A stretch of DNA of 8,258 bases from Phycisphaerales bacterium (GCA_003153655.1 PMAK01000066.1:23274-31531); one strand, 5' to 3'; shown: positions 1 to 6,371, numbered from the stretch's first letter. Translations and numbers: made by a program. Notes: generated by a model from the letters alone, not told the origin.

Positions 1-756
1 GCTGCTTCTGATCCGCTCGAATTGCACGCGGAGCATGTTGATCACGTCGACCTGACCTACGATGGAATCGAAGTCGTGAACGCAGCGCGCGCCGAACGAT
101 TCGAATGCTCGCGGAAGCAGCGTCGGCGGCCCCACAAGAATCACTTCCGCGCCAAGCTTTTTGAGACCCCACAGATTCGAGCGGGCGACGCGGCTATTAG
201 CGATGTCACCAACGATGGCAACCTTTAATCCCTCGATCTTCCCAAAGCGCTCGCGGATCGTGTACAGATCAAGCAGGCCCTGGGTGGGATGCTCATGAGC
301 ACCGTCGCCGGCATTGACGACGCTGCATTTGACAGCCCGTGAAAGAACCTCGGCCGCGCCGGAGGCTGGGTGACGCAGCACGATCACGTCCACGCCCATC
401 GCCTCGATGTTTCTGGCGGTATCGACCAGGGTTTCGCCCTTGCTGACGCTGGAGCCTTTTTCTGAGAAGTCGATGATGTCCGCGCTCAATCGCGACGCTG
501 CCAACGAAAAGCTCGTGCGGGTCCGGGTGCTATCCTCGAAGAACGCGTTAACGACGACACGGCCGCGAAGGGCCGGAACTTTCTTAATGCTGCGGGTGGA
601 GACTTCGCGGAATGACTGAGCCGTATCGAGAAGAAAATTCAATTCCGCCGCGGAGAGCGATTCGAGGCTGAGCAAATGCTTGCGCGTCCAGGCAATTGGC
701 TCAGCCGTCGCTTTGTGCGCTTCGGCTGCCGGAGGATGTGGTTTGTTATGCGGCAT
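1..756 (-). CDS. pyrB: Aspartate carbamoyltransferase catalytic subunit, 3' end cut by window edge
   Basis: Cytoplasmic enzyme that joins carbamoyl phosphate and aspartate to make carbamoyl aspartate, the committed step of pyrimidine synthesis. The 252 codons present (open to base 1) carry the family motifs: STRTRTS at residues 76-82 and SKGET at 105-109 for carbamoyl phosphate, RHP at 128-130, HPTQ at 156-159, the SRVARS segment at 188-193 and MLRVQFER at 241-248, which starts the aspartate-binding loop. About 55-60 C-terminal residues of a usual 305-315 aa chain should lie left of the window. The first 20 or so residues are a variable extension. The ATG (756-754) shares one base with the pyrR TGA (TGATG). 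No good Shine-Dalgarno precedes it, so translational coupling to pyrR is likely. No key residue is missing in the visible part. Identity is near certain. Confidence 0.97.
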   Translation of the reverse strand, partial: MPHNKPHPPAAEAHKATAEPIAWTRKHLLSLESLSAAELNFLLDTAQSFREVSTRSIKKVPALRGRVVVNAFFEDSTRTRTSFSLAASRLSADIIDFSEKGSSVSKGETLVDTARNIEAMGVDVIVLRHPASGAAEVLSRAVKCSVVNAGDGAHEHPTQGLLDLYTIRERFGKIEGLKVAIVGDIANSRVARSNLWGLKKLGAEVILVGPPTLLPRAFESFGARCVHDFDSIVGQVDVINMLRVQFERIRSS

Positions 757-1289
757 CAGCTTCGGGGTTCCACAATAATTTCATCCCGGCCGTCGATCTC
801 GGCGAGCTTGACGTTGACACGGTGATCGCCCGGTACGCTGGGAAGTTTCAGCCCAACGAAATCTGCCTGTATCGGCAATTCGCGTCCGCCACGATCGACC
901 AGAACCGCGAGGCGCACCGCGCCGGGCCGGCCGAAGTCGCTGAGAGCGTCCAAGGCTGCCCGAATGGATCGACCGGTGAATAGCACATCATCCACCAGTA
1001 AAAGCGGATGGGTATTGATATCGATATTGATTTCCGTGGGTCGCACCATCGGCTTGGGGCCGATCTCGGAGAGGTCATCGCGATAAAGAGTAATATCAAG
1101 AACACCACGGCCGATGTGGCTGAATCCGCGAGCCCCGAGTGCGAGGGCAAGCCGCTGGGCGAGAATCTCGCCGCGGGTGCGGATACCGATGATATTTAAT
1201 GGTGAAGCGGGAGAAAATGTGACGGATAGCCGGTCGACCAGTGTTTCGATCGTACGCCGGACGTCCGAGGCGTCGTAAACGGTGCGCAT
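756..1289 (-). CDS. pyrR: PyrR bifunctional pyrimidine operon regulator / uracil phosphoribosyltransferase
   Basis: PyrR proteins bind pyr mRNA when UMP is high and repress the operon; many also convert uracil plus PRPP to UMP. The 177-aa chain has the PRPP-binding signature [13 protein letters not shown] at residues 96-108, the GIRTRGE segment near 35-41, ITLYRDDL at 66-73, and DRGGRELPI at 132-140, all typical of PyrR rather than of plain uracil phosphoribosyltransferases. I chose ATG at 1289 because it gives the usual family length (B. subtilis PyrR is 181 aa) and a normal N-terminus. A TTG at 1328 would add 13 residues with no family resemblance. Neither start has a clear ribosome binding site. 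It overlaps pyrB by one base, so the two are surely co-transcribed. No PyrR-type antiterminator/terminator leader is obvious in the short space upstream, so its RNA target here is unclear. Confidence 0.95.
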   Translation of the reverse strand: MRTVYDASDVRRTIETLVDRLSVTFSPASPLNIIGIRTRGEILAQRLALALGARGFSHIGRGVLDITLYRDDLSEIGPKPMVRPTEINIDINTHPLLLVDDVLFTGRSIRAALDALSDFGRPGAVRLAVLVDRGGRELPIQADFVGLKLPSVPGDHRVNVKLAEIDGRDEIIVEPRS

Positions 1290-1350
1290 CGAAAGCCAGA
1301 AGATATCGGAAAGGGTTGGGAAAGACAAATTCCGGATATATAGATTGGTT

Positions 1351-1632
1351 TCAGTAGACTTCGTCGTGGGTACCGACGGTTTCGAGAAGAATTGCCGGCG
1401 CGTTTAGATGTTTTACGAAACTGAAAATGATTCGCAGATCATATCCGGCGCTGCAGGCCCAGGAATTGCGAAGCTCTCCCTTGAGGCGGTGTGTCTTCAA
1501 TAATGGATGAAAGGGATCATCAGCCAATTGTTGCAGGACTTCTTCAAGTTCATCGGCAGTTGAAGGATTTCTTTTCAAATATCGCCTGGAAGCCCGTTTG
1601 AATGCTGATGACGGGAGAAGGACATAACTCAT
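1351..1632 (-). CDS. RelE/YafQ-like type II toxin (predicted ribosome-associated mRNA endonuclease)
   Basis: A 93-aa protein of the RelE/ParE superfamily, resembling the YafQ-like branch whose members cut mRNA in the ribosome when not bound by their antitoxin. Visible family features are a basic N-terminal helix (residues 11-22, FKRASRRYLKRN), the H48-R-L-K-G-E stretch, W58, the YDLRIIF strand at 64-70 with R67, and the C-terminal GTHDEVY at 87-93, whose His lies where YafQ has a catalytic His. The ATG overlaps the antitoxin TGA by four bases (ATGA), and an AAGGA motif lies 9 nt upstream, inside the antitoxin gene. The stop is 61 bp before the chosen pyrR start, so toxin and pyrR may share a transcript. 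The exact subfamily and actual toxicity are inferred, not shown. Confidence 0.9.
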   Translation of the reverse strand: MSYVLLPSSAFKRASRRYLKRNPSTADELEEVLQQLADDPFHPLLKTHRLKGELRNSWACSAGYDLRIIFSFVKHLNAPAILLETVGTHDEVY

Positions 1633-1844
1633 TTCACAAGATCCTTCATGATCCGCCGAGCGGAGGCTGCTTTGGTCTTTCCCGCGGTGTGTTCGCGCTT
1701 GGCTTCAGCGATTTCTTGCTTTATCTGTTTACGGCGTTCTTCAACCGTCCGATGACGTAGCACTTCAAGCAATGTCTCTTTCTCCTCAAGACTGAGATGA
1801 GACGTGGCTTCCAGGACATTGCTGAATTTCGACGATCTTCGCAT
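1629..1844 (-). CDS. Antitoxin of the adjacent RelE/YafQ-like toxin
   Basis: A 71-aa, highly charged, predicted mostly helical protein. The SLEEKETLLEVLRHRTVEERR segment (from residue 18) resembles the core of small antitoxins paired with RelE-like toxins in cyanobacteria and other environmental bacteria, where it is followed by a Lys/Glu-rich helix that wraps the toxin. No ribbon-helix-helix or HTH motif is recognisable by eye, so DNA binding is uncertain. The ATG at 1844 has a good ribosome binding site, AGAGGA, 8 nt upstream (bases 1853-1858). The gene precedes and overlaps the toxin by 4 bp, the classic antitoxin-first order. Its role is assigned mainly from position, size and general sequence character. 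Confidence 0.85.
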   Translation of the reverse strand: MRRSSKFSNVLEATSHLSLEEKETLLEVLRHRTVEERRKQIKQEIAEAKREHTAGKTKAASARRIMKDLVK

Positions 1845-1868
1845 GGAATAAATCCTCTGTATGCACTA

Positions 1869-1897
1869 ATGATACCGCATCTGCGGGCGGAATTGAA
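1869..1897 (-). promoter_or_regulatory. Candidate sigma70-type promoter of the toxin-antitoxin pair
   Basis: On the minus strand a TATCAT -10 box (1869-1874, 5/6 match) lies 17 bp from a weak TTCAAT -35 (3/6). Initiation about 7 nt downstream of the -10 box would give a leader of under 20 nt before the antitoxin ATG, with the AGAGGA ribosome binding site inside it. Predicted by eye only. Confidence 0.4.
1875..1886. promoter_or_regulatory. Palindromic candidate operator in the TA promoter spacer
   Basis: CCGCATCTGCGG is an inverted repeat with perfect 5-bp arms (CCGCA/TGCGG) and a 2-bp centre. It abuts the candidate -10 box, between -10 and -35. Type II antitoxins usually repress their own operon by binding short palindromes at this position, so this is a reasonable autoregulatory site. 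The function is inferred. Confidence 0.35.
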
Positions 1898-1951
1898 AAT
1901 TCTTATTTTTGAGTTTTGTTAATGCGTATTATTTCCTAATTCATCGATTTG

Positions 1952-2128
1952 GTGAGGTGGCTTCTTAAATGTATCCGATTATTCAGATTTTTATCGGTTG
2001 CGGTTTTCGTGACGGCCGGATGCCTTTACTCGAATATCGCAGGCGCTACCGCTGTGGGCGCTTTTGGCTGGCCTGCTTCAATTCTTGTGGGCCTTTTGCT
2101 GGTTAGAGTTTTGCTGGTTCTAGTTTGA
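1952..2128 (+). CDS. Possible small hydrophobic membrane protein or lipoprotein (58 aa, GTG start)
   Basis: An open frame in the otherwise empty gap between the TA pair and the metallophosphoesterase. From GTG at 1952 (TTG at 1949 is also possible) it encodes 58 residues. The arrangement looks membrane-directed: a basic start with K6, R9 and R12, then a hydrophobic run FLSVAVFVTAGC (13-24) ending in a loose lipobox-like TAGC, then a second hydrophobic stretch ASILVGLLLVRVLLVLV to the stop. Its 3' end overlaps the convergent metallophosphoesterase gene by 26 bp. There is no ATG, no clear ribosome binding site and no convincing promoter. I do not recognise a family. It may be a chance open frame; the main support is the signal-like architecture. 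Confidence 0.25.
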   Translation: MRWLLKCIRLFRFLSVAVFVTAGCLYSNIAGATAVGAFGWPASILVGLLLVRVLLVLV

Positions 2129-3011
2129 ACACCGTGATCTCCGGCCGGCACCATTCCAACACTCTTTGGCCATAGCTCAGGCCGCGATTGACGTATAAAT
2201 GCCGGCCGCTCACGGAATAATATCCGTGCGTGTAATGGCGATAGCGGTGCGGGTAGAGCTTTCGGCCAAGTTTTGATGTCGCGACCTGCCGCCCATGAGT
2301 GTGCCCGCTGAGCATCCATTGCCAGGGATAGTCCATCAGCTCGCGGACGTTGGCCGGGTTGTGATTCAGGCAGATGATGGGATTCGATGCATCGACGCCG
2401 GCAAAGGCCTTGGCTGGATCGATGTTGCCCGACCATTCATCATCCAGGCCGACGATCACCAGCGGGGATTTTGCTTCCGGCGGCTTAACGCGCAGGACTT
2501 CATTTCGCAGCACGATCAGCCCACGTTTGCGAAGGCTCGATTCCAGATAGTCTGCACGGCGGATCCCTTCGCCGTTCGTGCGCTTGCCGTAGATGCTGTA
2601 GTCATGATTGCCAAAGGTGCAGATGACGCCATGCTCCGCCTTTACATGGGAGAGCAGCGTCGCGATGCGGTCGGCGAATCGGTAGCCGCCCGTGATGAGA
2701 TCACCGGTGATGACGACGATTTGCGGCTCAAGGTCGTTTACCCAGTGCAAATATTGAATCAAATATTTCCGCCAGACGACAGGACTATAGTGGAGGTCGG
2801 AAATCTGAACGATCTTCCAGCCGGCCATCGCCGGATCGAGATTCGCCAATGGCATCGGGCGGCGATGGATGTCAACCCAGCGGCGATTAACGGGCAACGC
2901 GTGCATGCCGGTCAGGCCCAGGCGCGCCATGTTTCGCCAGATCGCCCGGCGCCATTTATGTTGACGCCTCCAATGCGGCTTATTCAGATACTCAAGGAAT
3001 TGATTCGGCAT
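2103..3011 (-). CDS. Calcineurin-like metallophosphoesterase, YkuE/YaeI type
   Basis: A 302-aa binuclear-metal phosphoesterase. The metal-binding motifs are complete and in order: SDLH at residues 71-74 (D72, H74), GDLITGG at 103-109 (D104), GNHD at 134-137, NHNP at 216-219 (H217) and GHTHG at 236-240. Family members close to YkuE/YaeI act on phosphoesters, some linked to lipid or cell-envelope substrates, but the substrate cannot be read from this sequence. The N-terminus is basic (HWRRQHKWRRAIWRNMAR, 13-30) with no clear membrane helix, so it is probably cytoplasmic or peripherally attached to the membrane. ATG at 3011 is the first start after an in-frame TAA; only a weak GGAT precedes it. 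It is the last gene of an apparent ald-TPR-phosphoesterase unit, 22 bp after the TPR gene. Confidence 0.9.
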   Translation of the reverse strand: MPNQFLEYLNKPHWRRQHKWRRAIWRNMARLGLTGMHALPVNRRWVDIHRRPMPLANLDPAMAGWKIVQISDLHYSPVVWRKYLIQYLHWVNDLEPQIVVITGDLITGGYRFADRIATLLSHVKAEHGVICTFGNHDYSIYGKRTNGEGIRRADYLESSLRKRGLIVLRNEVLRVKPPEAKSPLVIVGLDDEWSGNIDPAKAFAGVDASNPIICLNHNPANVRELMDYPWQWMLSGHTHGRQVATSKLGRKLYPHRYRHYTHGYYSVSGRHLYVNRGLSYGQRVLEWCRPEITVFKLEPAKL

Positions 3012-3033
3012 GATCCAACAACATCCAGCGAGG

Positions 3034-3354
3034 TTATTCGATCATCTCCAAAGCCGCGGCAATCTCCTGGCCGGCGTGTGCGTCGCCCTTGCGGTCGGCG
3101 GCGTTGATGCCCTCGCGATATGCCTGCTTTGCCGCCTCGATTTCGCCGGAGGATTCAAGAATCAGGCCTTTTTGGTGGTAGGCGTAGCAATAGCCCCAAT
3201 CATGCAGGATCACCTTGTCGAGATATTCCAGGGCTGATTTGGCATCGCCGGATTTGCGGTATTCCAACGCGACGGCATACAGGAGAAACGTGTCGCCGGG
3301 GGATTTTTCCAGCATCTGTTGCAGCTTCTCCAGGCGCGATGAATCAGCGGTCAT
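3034..3354 (-). CDS. Small tetratricopeptide-repeat protein
   Basis: A 106-aa helical protein with about two TPR units, near residues 22-55 (LLYAVALEYRKSGDAKSALEY) and 56-89 (AYHQKGLILESSGEIEAAKQ), plus a capping helix at the end. It has the usual small-residue positions (A29, G36, A41, G63, G70, A75). TPRs mediate protein-protein contacts; no catalytic domain, signal peptide or membrane segment is present. The ATG at 3354 is preceded by AAGGA with 7-nt spacing. That motif overlaps the ald stop codon, so translation is probably coupled to ald, 10 bp away. The partner is unknown. The tight packing between alanine dehydrogenase and a phosphoesterase is the only functional clue and does not establish a shared pathway. 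Confidence 0.85.
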   Translation of the reverse strand: MTADSSRLEKLQQMLEKSPGDTFLLYAVALEYRKSGDAKSALEYLDKVILHDWGYCYAYHQKGLILESSGEIEAAKQAYREGINAADRKGDAHAGQEIAAALEMIE

Positions 3355-3364
3355 CTTAAAATCC

Positions 3365-4480
3365 TTATCCGGCTTTTACCTTGAGCGGCTTGTGTTGCAT
3401 ATGGAGAGATTCGGCAACGGCGCTATTGGTGACGCGCCCGGCGGCCATATTAATCCCTTCGGCCAGTCCCGGATCTTCGCTCGCAGCTTTTTCGTATCCC
3501 TTCGCGGCAATTTTCAGGGCATAGGGCAGCGTCGCGTTGCAGAGCGCGATTGTGCTGGTCCGCCCCACCGCGCCGGGCATATTCGTCACGCAATAATGCA
3601 CGACGTTTTCCACAACGAACGTCGGCTGCTGATGCGTCGTGGGCCGACTGGTTTCGACGCAGCCGCCCTGATCGATCGCGACATCCACGATCACGCTGCC
3701 GTTGCGCATTTCGACCAGATCATGACGGGTAACAAGACGCGGCGCTTTGGCCCCGGGAATCAGCACAGCCCCGATGATCAGATCGGCATTTCGCAAATGA
3801 TCGCGCACAGTGTGCGCGTCACTGAAAATCGTCTGCACGTTGGCCGGCATCACATCGGCTAAATAACGAAGGCGTTCGAGATTGACGTCCATCAGCACAA
3901 CGCTGGCTCCAAGCCCTGCCGCGACCCGGGCAGCGTGTGTTCCAACGATGCCCGCCCCAAGGACAACCACATCAGCCGGCGCAACCCCCGGAACGCCGCC
4001 AAGCAGAATACCCCGGCCCATCATGGGCTTTTCCAGATATTTCGCGCCCTCCTGAATACTCATCTTCCCCGCGATTTCGCTCATCGGCGTCAGGCATGGC
4101 AAGCGGCCGGCGCGATCCTTGATCGTCTCATATGCGATGGCGACGATTTCAGATTCCAGGCACTGCTGCGTGAGCTCCGGCGATGCGGCAAAATGAAAAT
4201 AGGTGAAAACGATTTGGCCGGGACGGAACAGGCCGATCTCGGCGGATTGAGGTTCTTTGACCTTGATGACCATCTCCATACCGGAGATGGCTTCGGCATG
4301 AGTGGAGACAATGCCGGCCCCGGCCTTAGTATAATCAGCATCGCTGAATCCGCTGGATGCGCCGGCTGAAGCTTCGACGAAGACGTGATGGCCGCTCTTG
4401 ACGAGAAGTTCGACGCCGACAGGCATCATCGAGACGCGGTATTCGTCGGATTTAATTTCTTTGGGTACTCCGATACGCAT
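3365..4480 (-). CDS. ald: Alanine dehydrogenase (NAD-dependent)
   Basis: Cytoplasmic enzyme that interconverts L-alanine + NAD+ + water and pyruvate + ammonium + NADH, used in alanine catabolism or ammonium assimilation. The 371-aa length is exactly that of the family. The MRIGVPKEIK start and the active-site residues fall at the positions known from Mycobacterium Ald: R15, K75, H96 and D270. The Rossmann dinucleotide loop is GAGIVG at 175-180, with D198 placed to hold the adenosine ribose. The late NMPGAVGRTST segment (300-310) is also diagnostic. ATG at 4480 has a strong ribosome binding site, GGGAGG, 8 nt upstream (4489-4494). The gene leads a probable operon with the TPR and phosphoesterase genes. 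Rho lies 109 bp upstream in the same direction. Identity is very secure. Confidence 0.97.
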   Translation of the reverse strand: MRIGVPKEIKSDEYRVSMMPVGVELLVKSGHHVFVEASAGASSGFSDADYTKAGAGIVSTHAEAISGMEMVIKVKEPQSAEIGLFRPGQIVFTYFHFAASPELTQQCLESEIVAIAYETIKDRAGRLPCLTPMSEIAGKMSIQEGAKYLEKPMMGRGILLGGVPGVAPADVVVLGAGIVGTHAARVAAGLGASVVLMDVNLERLRYLADVMPANVQTIFSDAHTVRDHLRNADLIIGAVLIPGAKAPRLVTRHDLVEMRNGSVIVDVAIDQGGCVETSRPTTHQQPTFVVENVVHYCVTNMPGAVGRTSTIALCNATLPYALKIAAKGYEKAASEDPGLAEGINMAAGRVTNSAVAESLHMQHKPLKVKAG

Positions 4481-4524
4481 AAATGCAACCTCCCTGTATG
4501 AACTCTAGTATGCGCGTCGTTGGG

Positions 4525-4550
4525 AAAAAGAAAAGCGGGCCGCGGGCGGC
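4525..4550 (-). terminator. Possible weak intrinsic terminator after rho
   Basis: Read on the minus strand, a GC-rich inverted repeat (GCCGCCCGCGGC, 4-bp stem with 4-nt loop or 5-bp with 2-nt loop) is followed after CCGC by TTTTCTTTTT. It lies between the rho stop and the ald ribosome binding site, where a terminator would be expected. The stem is short, so it may be weak. Confidence 0.35.
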
Positions 4551-4589
4551 ACAACTAAACAATTCCTAATACTGATGTTGATAAGCGGA

Positions 4590-5705
4590 TCAGCCGGGTT
4601 GGATTTTTGCGCCGGCCGCGGTGAGGAGGGCGGCATTGGTCTTCTGCTTGCTCATTACATCCAGCAGAGTTTTGATGGATTGAGCCGGCTGCATATTGGT
4701 CAGCAAACGCCGGATGCTGCGGGCCGCGCCAAGTTGTTGCTCGCTCAATAGCTTTTCTTCTTTCCGCGTGCCGCTGGCGGCGATGTCCAGCGCGGGATAG
4801 ATGCGTTGATTGGCGAGGTTGCGGTCCAGGACCAGTTCCATATTGCCGGTGCCTTTGAACTCTTCGAAGATGATCTGGTCCATGCGGCTGCCGGTGTCGA
4901 TGAGGCAGGTGGCCATGATCGTAAGGCTGCCGCCGTTCTCGATTTTTCTGGCAGCGCCGAAAAGTCGCTTGGGAATTTCCAGGGCGCGGTTATCAAGTCC
5001 CCCGGAAAGAGTTCGGCCGCCACTGGGGCCACCGGTGTTGAAGGCTCGGCCAAGGCGCGTCAATGAGTCGAGCAGCACAACGATGTTCTCACCGAATTCG
5101 ACCTGGCGCTTGCACCGTTCAATAACCAACTGGGCCAGATCGAGATGCTTTTCGACAGTATTGTCATTGCTGGAAGCGTAAACCGTGCCGGGCACGTTGC
5201 GCTTCATGTCGGTGACTTCCTCGGGCCGTTCATCAACGAGGAGGAGAATGACTTTCACTTCCGGATAATTGTGATGAATGCCCTTGGCGATGTTTTGCAA
5301 AAGAATGGTCTTGCCGGAACGGGGCGGTGCGACGATCAGGCCCCGCTGCCCAAAGCCAATGGGGGCGAAGATATCGATGATGCGCGTGGTGAATTCCGTT
5401 GGGCTGTGCTCAAGGCGCAACATCGGCTCGGGATCGAGCGGCGTGGAATCGTAGAGCGTCGTCGTTTCGATGTAATCGGAGGGGCTGCGGCCTTCGATGG
5501 TATCCACCTGAAAGATGGCGTCGCCCCGCGGTATGCCTTTGAGAAGCAGGCCCGGGCGCAGGTGAAGGTCCCGAATGAGTTTGCGCGGAACAATGCCCCG
5601 GCGAACCGGGCGCAGGGGATGCACCGGGTCCCGGAGCTGGCCGTCGTGGCGCTCATCGGGAATGTGCAGGATGCCTTCTACGGCCGTTGTCGCTGTTTGC
5701 TGCAT
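4590..5705 (-). CDS. rho: Transcription termination factor Rho, short form with altered RNA-binding domain
   Basis: Hexameric RNA-dependent ATPase that ends transcription. The motor is complete: Walker A APPRSGKT at residues 126-133, catalytic-Glu segment VDERPEEV at 157-164 (E159 aligns with E. coli E211), Walker B VVLLDS at 209-214, a Q-loop region near 225-236 (GGPSGGRTLSGG), R-loop EEFKGTGNMEL at 281-291 and arginine finger SGTRKEE with R314. At 371 aa it is about 48 residues shorter than E. coli Rho (419) because the N-terminal helix bundle is absent. In the cold-shock-like domain, where E. coli has GFGFLR, this protein has HDGQLR (20-25), losing both RNA-contacting phenylalanines. A TGA directly before the ATG rules out an in-frame extension. 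A strong promoter lies upstream; the ribosome binding site is weak. Confidence 0.96.
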   Translation of the reverse strand: MQQTATTAVEGILHIPDERHDGQLRDPVHPLRPVRRGIVPRKLIRDLHLRPGLLLKGIPRGDAIFQVDTIEGRSPSDYIETTTLYDSTPLDPEPMLRLEHSPTEFTTRIIDIFAPIGFGQRGLIVAPPRSGKTILLQNIAKGIHHNYPEVKVILLLVDERPEEVTDMKRNVPGTVYASSNDNTVEKHLDLAQLVIERCKRQVEFGENIVVLLDSLTRLGRAFNTGGPSGGRTLSGGLDNRALEIPKRLFGAARKIENGGSLTIMATCLIDTGSRMDQIIFEEFKGTGNMELVLDRNLANQRIYPALDIAASGTRKEEKLLSEQQLGAARSIRRLLTNMQPAQSIKTLLDVMSKQKTNAALLTAAGAKIQPG

Positions 5706-5750
5706 TCAGTCCACAGGTGCGATGGGGAAAGTCCTACGGTAGAGTACGTC

Positions 5751-5778
5751 ATTATACGCAAAAGACCTACAGTGTAAA
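5751..5778 (-). promoter_or_regulatory. Strong sigma70-type promoter of rho
   Basis: On the minus strand, TTTACA (5/6 of the -35 consensus, bases 5773-5778) and TATAAT (6/6, bases 5751-5756) are separated by 16 bp. Initiation near 5744 would give a rho leader of about 39 nt. The -35 box lies only about 15 bp from the yqeY start on the other strand and abuts its ribosome binding site, so the two divergent promoters may interfere. Confidence 0.7.
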
Positions 5779-5779
5779 C

Positions 5780-5785
5780 AAGGAG
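5780..5785 (+). promoter_or_regulatory. Ribosome binding site that fixes the yqeY start
   Basis: AAGGAG with a 7-nt spacer before ATG at 5793, a near-ideal Shine-Dalgarno. It supports this start over any other and shows that the organism does use canonical ribosome binding sites. Confidence 0.8.
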
Positions 5786-5792
5786 ACTCCAA

Positions 5793-6227
5793 ATGGATTT
5801 GCAGACAAGATTGCAGGAAGACATGAAGACGGCCATGAAGAGCGGGCAGAAGGATCGGCTGAGCGTGATCCGAATGCTGCTGAGCGATGTGAAAAATATC
5901 GATCTGGCGCCCAAGCCGACGACAGCGGAAGAGGTCGTCGCTTCATACGGTAAAAAGCTGCGAAAAAGCATGGAAGAGTATGAAAAGCTCGGGAAAGCGG
6001 TCGTGGTGGAAAAGCTCCGCTTTGAGATTGCCGTGGTTGATGAATATCTGCCCAAGAAGGAATCTGCCGGAGATACCGAGAAATTGGTTTATGAGTTCGT
6101 GGCCAAGAACGCGTTTACCGAAAAACAGTTCGGGCAGGCGATGGGGGCATTCATGAAAGCATATGGGACCACGGTGGAACCGTCAGTGGCAAATTCCCTA
6201 TTGCGTAAAGCGCTCGCTGGGAAGTAA
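5793..6227 (+). CDS. yqeY: GatB/YqeY domain protein
   Basis: A 144-aa soluble, largely helical protein matching the YqeY family in length (B. subtilis YqeY is 148 aa) and pattern: MDLQTRLQEDMKTAMKSGQKD followed by LSVIRMLLSDVKN, the central helices (YGKKLRKSMEEYEKLG, near 52-67), the EIAVVDEYLPKK segment near 78-89, and the C-terminal QFGQAMGAFMKAY and NSLLRKAL helices. The fold is shared with the tail domain of GatB, which contacts tRNA in the Glu-tRNA(Gln) amidotransferase. Free-standing YqeY is suspected to act in tRNA or amidation biology, but its biochemical role is not settled. It diverges from rho over 87 bp. The next plus-strand gene begins 144 bp downstream, probably with separate control. 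Confidence 0.92.
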   Translation: MDLQTRLQEDMKTAMKSGQKDRLSVIRMLLSDVKNIDLAPKPTTAEEVVASYGKKLRKSMEEYEKLGKAVVVEKLRFEIAVVDEYLPKKESAGDTEKLVYEFVAKNAFTEKQFGQAMGAFMKAYGTTVEPSVANSLLRKALAGK

Positions 6228-6275
6228 AAACAACTGCCAGATAACTTGCGATTTGCCGATAGATGTGTTAGATGC

Positions 6276-6341
6276 AGCGCGGGGTGAGAAAATGGGATAG
6301 AGGGACGGATCGCCAGCCGAAGCCGTCCTAACTTACGCGCT
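6276..6341 (+). other. Potentially structured RNA leader upstream of the DUF2934 gene
   Basis: Nested complementary segments could fold the transcript: AGCGC (6276-6280) with GCGCT (6337-6341), GTGAG (6284-6288) with CTTAC (6332-6336, one G-U pair), and an inner GGACGG (6303-6308) with CCGTCC (6323-6328) around a 14-nt loop. The outer helix ends 18 nt before the AAGGAG ribosome binding site. I do not recognise a known riboswitch class. A weak promoter-like TTGCGA sits at 6246-6251 upstream. Hand-folded only. Confidence 0.3.
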
Positions 6342-6371
6342 CAAGACCACTTAAAGATGAAGGAGTTTGTC

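Noticed and set aside
1969..2106. ATG-started plus-strand frame of about 45 codons in the gap
   Set aside because: Its composition (Cys/Arg/Gly-rich, no pattern) looks non-coding; the neighbouring frame from GTG 1952 has a more protein-like layout.
2295..3107. A 270-codon open frame on the plus strand opposite the metallophosphoesterase
   Set aside because: It lies entirely antisense to a gene with complete catalytic motifs, shows no recognisable domain, and is explained by the GC-rich codon pattern of the real gene.
3215..3862. A 215-codon plus-strand frame opposite the TPR gene and ald
   Set aside because: It spans two well-supported minus-strand genes and their junction, with no domain of its own.
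5145..5777. A 210-codon open frame on the plus strand opposite the first half of rho
   Set aside because: Antisense shadow of a certain rho gene; no family resemblance and no ribosome binding site.
6276..6341. A known riboswitch (c-di-GMP, TPP, guanidine, fluoride)
   Set aside because: None of the core consensus strings I know for these classes is present in the right order, so only an unnamed structured leader is claimed.
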